Positions 1 through 5,067 of a stretch of DNA of 9,204 nt are shown in pieces (position 1 is the first letter of the stretch; each line of letters starts with the position of its first letter). Position numbers and translations under genes: made by a program. The stretch comes from Betaproteobacteria bacterium (GTDB lineage Bacteria; Pseudomonadota; Gammaproteobacteria; Burkholderiales; Usitatibacteraceae). Below the pieces are notes generated by a model. It worked only from the letters and a program-made list of their open reading frames with translations, made no database searches and was not told the DNA's origin. The stretch is from positions 1 to 9,204 of the forward strand of contig JANYFH010000276.1 of the NCBI GenBank assembly GCA_025362705.1, given 5' to 3'.

Positions 1-620
1 TTGTAATCGGTCCACCATGTGATTCCAGCCGTTTGATAACTGAAACGCGATTTGTGCGTGCCGCTGCGCTCGGCAGCGACATCCCACACCAGTGTCGGTT
101 TGCTGATGAGCCCGCCGGGAAGCGTCGCCAGGCGCACGCCCGAATAGTTGCTGACCGTACGGATGGCCCCATCGGGCAGTCGTAAAATCAGGCCGCCCTG
201 CGTGCCAATCAGCGTGCCGGTAATTGACTCGACTGTTTGCCCGCGTACCTGCTCAACCATCACTTCGCGATCCAGATGTTTTTGCAGCAGCTTTGCGGTA
301 CTGGTGAGATCAAATTCAAAACTCTGTTCCACCACGCGGGTGCCGGCAGGATCGGTAAGCGATTCGAACAATACCGTTGTCGGGTCAATCAGCGCAGGTA
401 CATCAGAGATGCGAATGATCGTTCTGCCTTTGGTGAGGTCGACGTCTTGCGACTGTCTGACCACGCCATAACCAGGAATCGCGAATCCTTCGCCGCCATT
501 TCGAAATGTCGCTGGCGACAATGTACCGGGCTGCGCACTGGAGTAGATGGTGACGCTGGTTTGCGCTGATGCCAATGCAGGCAGGCAGGCAATTGCGAGC
601 AGTGTGGGGCAAAACTTCAT
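1..620 (-). CDS. DUF4139 domain-containing secreted protein (partial, C-terminal part outside window)
   Basis: This reading frame starts at ATG 618-620 on the minus strand and stays open for 206 codons to the window edge. The first 19 residues look like a Sec signal peptide: MKF, a hydrophobic stretch, then ALASA before Q20, so the product is probably periplasmic or surface exposed. A GGAG lies six bases upstream of the ATG and supports the start. Family resemblance is by recall: a short beta-rich opening (VTIYSS at 23-28), then RIS-DVPA-IDPTTV at about 70-83, RVVEQSFEFDL at 95-105, KLLQKHLDREV at 110-120, a GTLIGTQGGLILRLPDG segment at 135-151, and YQTAGITWWTDY at 195-206. This pattern is typical of DUF4139 proteins, which are usually around 450-500 residues, so more than half is missing. 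The biochemical role of the family is not established. It is divergent from the MoxR gene; no shared function can be shown. Confidence 0.85.
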   Translation of the reverse strand, partial: MKFCPTLLAIACLPALASAQTSVTIYSSAQPGTLSPATFRNGGEGFAIPGYGVVRQSQDVDLTKGRTIIRISDVPALIDPTTVLFESLTDPAGTRVVEQSFEFDLTSTAKLLQKHLDREVMVEQVRGQTVESITGTLIGTQGGLILRLPDGAIRTVSNYSGVRLATLPGGLISKPTLVWDVAAERSGTHKSRFSYQTAGITWWTDY

Positions 621-635
621 GGCAGTCTCCAAACG

Positions 636-641
636 TATAAT
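636..641 (+). promoter_or_regulatory. candidate -10 element (TATAAT) in the divergent intergenic region
   Basis: A perfect TATAAT lies in the roughly 50 bp gap between the divergent DUF4139 and moxR genes, 32 bp upstream of the preferred moxR start. No convincing -35 hexamer is seen 16-18 bp upstream, where the bases fall inside the start of the DUF4139 gene, and there is no TG extension. If used, transcription would begin near 648 and give a very short leader for moxR. I saw no good promoter for the minus-strand gene; its control region would have to overlap the start of moxR. Confidence 0.35.
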
Positions 642-672
642 GTGAGTATCTCTATCAATGTGCAGCCAATCC

Positions 673-1518
673 ATGAAGTTTACAGGCAGTCAAAACTATA
701 TTGCGACGGATGACTTGAAGCTCGCCGTCAATGCCGCCGTCACGCTACAGCGGCCTTTGCTCATCAAAGGCGAACCGGGTACCGGCAAGACCATGCTCGC
801 CGAGGAAGTTGCTGCTGCACTCGGCAAGCCGCTGTTGCAATGGCACATCAAATCCACCACCAAAGCCCAGCAGGGGCTCTATGAGTACGACGCCGTATCC
901 CGATTGCGCGATTCGCAGCTTGGCGAAGAGAAAGTCAGGGATATCAGGAATTACATTCATAAAGGCACGCTGTGGCGCGCCTTCGATGCGGATGACCAGG
1001 TGGTGCTGTTGATTGATGAAATCGACAAAGCCGACATTGAATTTCCCAATGATCTGTTGCGTGAGCTTGATCGCATGGAATTCTATTGCTACGAAACCCG
1101 TGAGACCGTGGTTGCCAAGCACCGGCCGATCATTTTCATCACCAGCAATAACGAAAAAGAATTGCCCGATGCGTTCCTGCGGCGCTGCTTTTTTCATTAC
1201 ATCCGGTTTCCGGATAAAAACACCATGCAGCAAATTGTCGATGTGCATTTCCCGGGCTTGAAAAAAGCACTGCTCAAGGAAGCAATGGAAGTATTTTTCG
1301 ATATCCGCGAAATGCCGGGACTGAAGAAAAAACCATCGACTTCCGAATTGCTCGACTGGATAAAATTGCTCGTCGCTGAAGATATTCCGCCGGAGGCATT
1401 GAAATCAGGAGACGCCAACAAGCTGATTCCACCGATGTACGGCGCGCTCCTCAAGAACGAACAGGATGTGCATTTGTTTGAGAAACTCGTTTTTCTGTCG
1501 AAGAGAGCTCGCCAGTGA
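673..1518 (+). CDS. MoxR-family AAA+ ATPase
   Basis: This is a cytoplasmic AAA+ ATPase of the MoxR family (281 residues from the chosen start). These proteins use ATP hydrolysis to remodel or activate client complexes and usually work with a VWA protein encoded nearby; one lies two genes downstream. Visible motifs are Walker A GEPGTGKT at 33-40 with K39, Walker B VVLLIDE with D115 and E116, a sensor-1 region ITSNNEKELPDA around 156-166, and an arginine pair LRR at 169-171. The core motifs are intact and the length is normal for this compact subfamily. I chose ATG 673 because relatives, as I recall them, begin MKF-G-YIATDDLK; an in-frame ATG at 658 would add five residues (MCSQS). Neither start has a strong Shine-Dalgarno. 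The stop overlaps the start of the acetyltransferase gene (GTGA), which implies translational coupling. The client is unknown: neither a methanol nor a CO dehydrogenase gene lies in the window. Confidence 0.93.
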   Translation: MKFTGSQNYIATDDLKLAVNAAVTLQRPLLIKGEPGTGKTMLAEEVAAALGKPLLQWHIKSTTKAQQGLYEYDAVSRLRDSQLGEEKVRDIRNYIHKGTLWRAFDADDQVVLLIDEIDKADIEFPNDLLRELDRMEFYCYETRETVVAKHRPIIFITSNNEKELPDAFLRRCFFHYIRFPDKNTMQQIVDVHFPGLKKALLKEAMEVFFDIREMPGLKKKPSTSELLDWIKLLVAEDIPPEALKSGDANKLIPPMYGALLKNEQDVHLFEKLVFLSKRARQ

Positions 1519-2120
1519 GCTGGATTGTTCCGGTTACATTGAAGGGGAAATTCGCGGAGTTGATTCCTTTGGAGATGGGTCATATGCCTGCTTTGCAGGA
1601 AGCGGCGGCAGATGGCGAACTATGGAAGCTGTGGTTTACCAGTGTGCCTTCGCCCGACAAAACACTGGCGTATATCGAAACAGCGCTCGCTGAGCGTGCG
1701 GCAGGACGTTCAATGCCGTTTGTTGTGCGGCGACTCGCCGACGACAGGATTGTCGGATGCACACGCTATTGCTTTATCGAGTCTGCGCACCGCCGCCTGG
1801 AAATCGGGTTCACATGGTACGCCGCGAGTGCGCAACGTTCCGCAATCAACACCGAATGCAAACTTCTGTTGCTGCAACATGCGTTCGAAGCGCGGGATGC
1901 GATCGCCGTAGAATTCTGCACCAATTTTTTCAACGTGCGATCACGCGCAGCCATCGAGCGCCTCGGTGCCAAGCTCGATGGTATTTTGCGTAATCACCGG
2001 CTGATGCCGGACGGTACATTGCGCGACACCTGTGTTTATAGCGTCATCGCCAGCGAATGGCCAGGCGTGAAGCGAAATCTGACCCATCGGATGGAAGCCC
2101 CCGCCAATAGGGCGTCGTAG
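1515..2120 (+). CDS. GNAT-family N-acetyltransferase (RimJ/RimL-like)
   Basis: This 201-residue protein belongs to the GNAT superfamily, which transfers an acetyl group from acetyl-CoA to an amine of a protein or small molecule. The substrate cannot be read from the sequence. The layout is that of the RimJ/RimL-like branch: an N-terminal strand with LKGKFAELIPLEMGHMPAL (about 8-26), ELWKLWFTSVPSPDKTLAYI (about 35-54), a central PFVVRRLADDRIVGCTRY, the strand HRRLEIGFTWYA (about 91-102), then the acetyl-CoA-binding loop and helix around Q107-R-S-A-I-N-T-E114, and IERLGAKLDGILRNH near the C-terminus. It starts with GTG 1515-1517, overlapping the moxR stop by four bases (GTGA). The position matches where this family usually begins, so GTG is preferred over the later ATG at 1575. 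The last residues (MEAPANRAS) run into a short direct repeat and may be a non-conserved tail. Its place inside a MoxR/VWA pair is unusual. Confidence 0.88.
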   Translation: MSWIVPVTLKGKFAELIPLEMGHMPALQEAAADGELWKLWFTSVPSPDKTLAYIETALAERAAGRSMPFVVRRLADDRIVGCTRYCFIESAHRRLEIGFTWYAASAQRSAINTECKLLLLQHAFEARDAIAVEFCTNFFNVRSRAAIERLGAKLDGILRNHRLMPDGTLRDTCVYSVIASEWPGVKRNLTHRMEAPANRAS

Positions 2121-2162
2121 CGTGAAAGTGGCTGAAAACCCGCACCAATAGGCGTTCTACGC
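2102..2162 (+). repeat. imperfect direct repeat pair around the acetyltransferase stop
   Basis: Two similar 21-base units, at 2102-2122 and 2142-2162, are offset by 40 bp. Both carry CCAATAGG followed by GCGT and then a CGTAGCG or TCTACGC tail. The first unit contains the acetyltransferase stop codon, and the second ends four bases before the VWA start codon. The pair fills the only gap in block A. It may be a small duplication or a local regulatory element; I cannot tell which. Confidence 0.5.
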
Positions 2163-2166
2163 AAAT

Positions 2167-3342
2167 ATGCTGATCGATTTTTTCCTTTCCTTGAAGCAGG
2201 GTGGTTTGCCGGTATCGGTGAAGGAATACCTGATGCTCTGCGAGGCCATGCAACAAGGTGTGATCCACGGCAGCGTTGATGATTTTTATCATCTGTCGCG
2301 CATCTGTCTGGTGAAAGATGAAGCCAACTTCGATCGCTTTGATCGCGCCTTCGCGGCCTACTTCAGAGGCGTGGAAGCGCTGGATGCAGTGTTGCCCGCC
2401 GACATACCAGAAGAGTGGCTAAAAAAACTTGCCGAGCGTTTGCTGACGGAAGAAGAGAAAGCGCAGGTCGAGGCGCTGGGCGGCTGGGACAAATTGATTG
2501 AGACACTGAAGCAGCGTCTTGCAGAGCAAAAAGAACGACATCAGGGTGGTTCCAAATGGATAGGCACGGCGGGCACATCGCCATTCGGTGCCTACGGCTA
2601 CAACCCTGAAGGTATCCGTATCGGTCAGGATGGCTCCCGCAATCGCAGCGCGGTGAAGGTATGGGACAAACGCGAATTCCGCGACTACGACGATAACGTT
2701 GAATTGGGCATTCGCAACATCCAGCTGGCATTGCGGCGGCTGCGCAAATTCGCGCGCGAAGGTGCCGAAGAAGAACTGGACATGGATGGCACCATTCGTT
2801 CAACCGCCCACAATGCAGGCTACCTGGATGTGAAGCTGGTGCCTGAGCGGCACAACAAAGTGAAAGTGCTGTTGTTTCTGGATATTGGCGGCTCGATGGA
2901 CGACTACGTGCACCGCTGCGAAGAATTGTTCTCGGCCTGCAAAACTGAATTCAAACATCTCGAATATTTTTATTTTCATAATTTTATTTATGAATCGGTC
3001 TGGCGCAATAACCGCCTGCGGCACAATGAAAAATTTTCCACTTTCGATGTGCTACATAAATACGGGCACGACTACAAGCTGATCATCGTTGGCGATGCGA
3101 CCATGAGCCCATATGAAATTTTGCAGCCCGGTGGCAGCGTCGAGCACTGGAACGATGAAACGGGCATCGTGTGGCTGAAGCGTCTCACTGATTTGTATCG
3201 CCGCGCGATCTGGATCAATCCGACGCCGGAAGCGCACTGGCAATGGACGCAGTCGATCAAAATTGCGCGCGAGTTGATGGAGGACAGGATGTATCCAATG
3301 ACGGTAAAAGGTCTTGAGGAAGGCATGAAAGCGCTGCGTTAG
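2167..3342 (+). CDS. CoxE-like VWA domain-containing protein
   Basis: This 391-residue cytoplasmic protein belongs to the CoxE-like VWA family that is usually encoded beside a MoxR ATPase. The VWA fold binds a divalent metal at a MIDAS site and mediates contact with the client or the ATPase. The N-terminal half (about 1-110) is alpha-helical and opens MLIDFFLSLKQGGLPVSVKEY, typical of the family. A lower-complexity middle follows, with GAYGYNPEGIRIGQDGS at about 141-157. The VWA core begins near 230 with VLLFLDIGGSMDDY; the MIDAS-like residues are D239, G241 and S243, with a candidate loop-2 threonine at T312 in GDATMSP. A family-typical stretch FKHLEYFYFHNFIYESVW lies at about 263-280. The canonical DxSxS is DxGxS here, which I recall as normal in this subfamily. 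No good Shine-Dalgarno precedes ATG 2167, so translation may depend on coupling to the gene upstream. Confidence 0.9.
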   Translation: MLIDFFLSLKQGGLPVSVKEYLMLCEAMQQGVIHGSVDDFYHLSRICLVKDEANFDRFDRAFAAYFRGVEALDAVLPADIPEEWLKKLAERLLTEEEKAQVEALGGWDKLIETLKQRLAEQKERHQGGSKWIGTAGTSPFGAYGYNPEGIRIGQDGSRNRSAVKVWDKREFRDYDDNVELGIRNIQLALRRLRKFAREGAEEELDMDGTIRSTAHNAGYLDVKLVPERHNKVKVLLFLDIGGSMDDYVHRCEELFSACKTEFKHLEYFYFHNFIYESVWRNNRLRHNEKFSTFDVLHKYGHDYKLIIVGDATMSPYEILQPGGSVEHWNDETGIVWLKRLTDLYRRAIWINPTPEAHWQWTQSIKIARELMEDRMYPMTVKGLEEGMKALR

Positions 3343-3490
3343 CGTTGCGTCGCGCGGCATCGATTTGTGTCGCCTTTGTAACCTGTGTGAAGACGTTTCG
3401 TATTTAGCAAAATAGAGCCTACTCTCCGGGGATGCCAGGCGGCGTATTACTGCGAAATGCGTAAACTGGTAAACGTCAAAGGAAGCCGTT
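3343..3490. promoter_or_regulatory. intergenic region with candidate control sites for the two-component block
   Basis: This 148 bp gap separates block A from block B and is the most likely place for the block B promoter. I see no clear terminator and no gene. A weak promoter guess is TTGTAA at 3376-3381 with TATTTA at 3401-3406, but the 19 bp spacing is long. Nearer the gene are GTAAAC at 3461-3466 and again at 3469-3474, and two related units, GCGTATTACTG (3442-3452) and GCGTAAACTGG (3459-3469). Direct repeats are the kind of site bound by OmpR-type regulators, so autoregulation is possible. An AAAGGA ribosome binding site at about 3478-3483 precedes ATG 3491. Confidence 0.3.
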
Positions 3491-4192
3491 ATGCAAATTG
3501 CAATTCTTGAAGATGATCCGGAAGTTGGTGCGATCACAAAAAAGTGGTTGGAAGACGCCCATCATCGTGTGACGCTTTTTTCGTCGAGCGCCAAGCTTCT
3601 CAGCCATGCATCCCTTCAGGGTTTTGAGGTTTTTTTACTCGATTGGGTGTTGCCGGGTATCACCGGTTTGGAAGTACTCAAGCTCCTGAAGGCACAGCCG
3701 CAAATTGTCGCGCCGGTATTATTTATCACCATCCGCGACGCCGAGACCGATGTCGTTCGCGCTCTTGACGCGGGTGCCGACGATTATCTGATCAAGCCGG
3801 TTCGTCATCACGAGTTACTGTCGCGCATCAACGCCGTAACGCGGCGCGTAAACCGCGGGCCGATTGGAGTTTCCGAGGAAATTTTCGGTATATATCGTTT
3901 CGATCCCGGTGGGAGGCAGGTATTTCGCGGTCAGCAGGCCGTTGATTTGACTGGAAAGGAATTTGAGCTGGCGATTTTTTTGTTCAGGAATTCCGGAAAA
4001 CTACTGCCCCGCGAAATGATCTCAAACGCGGTTTGGGGCCGTTCGATATCAGAGCTGTCGAGAACCATCGACACGCACATCTCGCGTATCCGAAAAAAGC
4101 TGGATCTCTCGCCGGGCAATGGTTATCGCCTTCAGCCCATTTACAATACCGGCTATCGACTGGAGCGGGTACCCGCAGACGGGTCGGATTGA
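3491..4192 (+). CDS. OmpR/PhoB-type response regulator, first of tandem pair
   Basis: This 233-residue cytoplasmic two-component regulator has an N-terminal receiver domain (about 1-112) and a C-terminal winged-helix DNA-binding domain (about 130-227). The receiver keeps all key residues: acidic E7, D8 and D9, phosphoacceptor D51 in LLDW, T80, the Y99 switch residue and K102 before P103. The effector domain carries LTGKEFELAIFLFRNSGKLL and then the recognition region SRTIDTHISRIRKKL, ending NTGYRLERV, which is classic OmpR/PhoB. It should therefore be phosphorylated at D51 and bind DNA to control transcription. A purine-rich AAAGGA sits eight bases before the ATG. It is followed after 93 bp by a close paralog and further on by a FecR protein and a CHASE2 kinase, the probable phosphodonor. 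The target genes are unknown. Confidence 0.93.
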   Translation: MQIAILEDDPEVGAITKKWLEDAHHRVTLFSSSAKLLSHASLQGFEVFLLDWVLPGITGLEVLKLLKAQPQIVAPVLFITIRDAETDVVRALDAGADDYLIKPVRHHELLSRINAVTRRVNRGPIGVSEEIFGIYRFDPGGRQVFRGQQAVDLTGKEFELAIFLFRNSGKLLPREMISNAVWGRSISELSRTIDTHISRIRKKLDLSPGNGYRLQPIYNTGYRLERVPADGSD

Positions 4193-4236
4193 GACGCGCA
4201 GGTACCGTTTGAGAGCGCAGAATCGACCAAACCGTC

Positions 4237-4242
4237 TAAAAT
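4237..4242 (+). promoter_or_regulatory. weak candidate -10 element (TAAAAT) before the second response regulator
   Basis: TAAAAT lies in the 93 bp gap between the two regulator genes, 44 bp before the second ATG. The nearest -35-like hexamer (TTGAGA, 4209-4214) is 22 bp away, which is too far, so an internal promoter is only possible. Otherwise the gap holds no recognisable terminator or gene. Confidence 0.2.
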
Positions 4243-4285
4243 CATACGGAACCGGAATGAAGTGGTAAAACAGATTGGGGAAGGC

Positions 4286-4993
4286 ATGCGAATAGCATTA
4301 CTCGAAGATGATGTCGCCGTAGGTACAACAATGCAACACTGGCTAGAAGCGGCAGGCCATGTTGTTCACAATTTCACCTCGGGAAAAACGATCGTACGGG
4401 AAGCGGCTCGCGAAAGTTTTGATCTGTTCATGCTCGATTGGCACGTGCCGGATCTGTCAGGGGAAGAAGTCGTTCGCTGGCTGCGCGAGAAACAGTTATC
4501 AACGGTGCCGGTATTGTTTGCGACCAGCCGCGACTCCGAAACAGACATCGTTGCGGCGCTGACAGCGGGCGCGGATGACTACATGGTAAAGCCGGTTCGC
4601 CGGCTCGAATTACTGGCGCGCGTTGAATCGCTGCTGCGACGAACACGCCCCAAGGATTCCGGAGTGGAGCCGATCTCGGTCGGATCCTACCTAATCAATC
4701 TTGTTGATCGTGTGGTGACGCTGGCCGGTGTCCCGATTGAAATGACAGATAAGGAATATGAACTGACGGTGTTTCTGTTTCGCAATATTGGACGCCTGAT
4801 TTCGCGCGGTCACATTTCGGAAAGCGTGTGGGGACGGTCCTCGGACGTTCAGTCGCGAACCGTCGATACGCATGTGAGTCGCGTCCGCAAGAAACTGGAA
4901 ATTGGTCCTGCACGCGGCGTGCGACTGACACCGGTTTACAACTTTGGTTACCGGCTTGAGAAAGTCAGCATTCCGGACGAAATTTCAGCTTGA
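4286..4993 (+). CDS. OmpR/PhoB-type response regulator, second of tandem pair
   Basis: This 235-residue regulator has the same layout as its upstream neighbour: a receiver domain (about 1-112) and a winged-helix DNA-binding domain (about 130-228). The residues align without gaps: E7, D8, D9, phosphoacceptor D51 in MLDW, T80, Y99 and K102. By my hand count 54 of the first 110 residues are identical to the first regulator. The DNA-binding part includes MTDKEYELTVFLFRNIGRLI and SRTVDTHVSRVRKKLE, ending NFGYRLEKV. I chose ATG 4286 over the upstream GTG 4262 because MRIALLEDD then lines up exactly with MQIAILEDD of the paralog, and GGGGAAGG stands just before it. The pair probably arose by tandem duplication and diverged. 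It is most likely controlled by the CHASE2 kinase encoded two genes downstream, though phosphotransfer specificity cannot be read directly. Confidence 0.93.
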   Translation: MRIALLEDDVAVGTTMQHWLEAAGHVVHNFTSGKTIVREAARESFDLFMLDWHVPDLSGEEVVRWLREKQLSTVPVLFATSRDSETDIVAALTAGADDYMVKPVRRLELLARVESLLRRTRPKDSGVEPISVGSYLINLVDRVVTLAGVPIEMTDKEYELTVFLFRNIGRLISRGHISESVWGRSSDVQSRTVDTHVSRVRKKLEIGPARGVRLTPVYNFGYRLEKVSIPDEISA

Positions 4994-5018
4994 GTGCTGA
5001 GTTCCTGACGTTTAATAC
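4990..5018 (+). promoter_or_regulatory. candidate promoter for the FecR-kinase pair
   Basis: TTGAGT at 4990-4995, overlapping the stop of the second regulator, and TAATAC at 5013-5018 are 17 bp apart, which fits a sigma-70-like promoter. An alternative -10, TTTAAT at 5011-5016, matches the consensus better but has a 15 bp spacer. A six-base inverted repeat, ACGTTT at 5008-5013 and AAACGT at 5027-5032, flanks the likely start point and could be a regulator site. A short stem (TCAGC 4985-4989 with GCTGA 4996-5000) lacks a T-run, so it is not a good terminator. Confidence 0.35.
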
Positions 5019-5067
5019 TGCCGAAAAAACGTAACAATTTATCGTACTCATACCCGGGGAAATCAAG

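Noticed and set aside
148..471. Plus-strand frame at the left edge (about 107 codons)
   Set aside because: It is a shadow of the minus-strand DUF4139 gene, which has a signal peptide, a ribosome site and family motifs and stays open to the window edge.
745..1248. Antisense open frame opposite moxR (about 167 codons)
   Set aside because: It lies wholly inside a confident AAA+ gene and shows no recognisable family pattern.
4985..5000. Hairpin at the end of the second regulator as a terminator
   Set aside because: The stem is only five base pairs and is not followed by a T-run.
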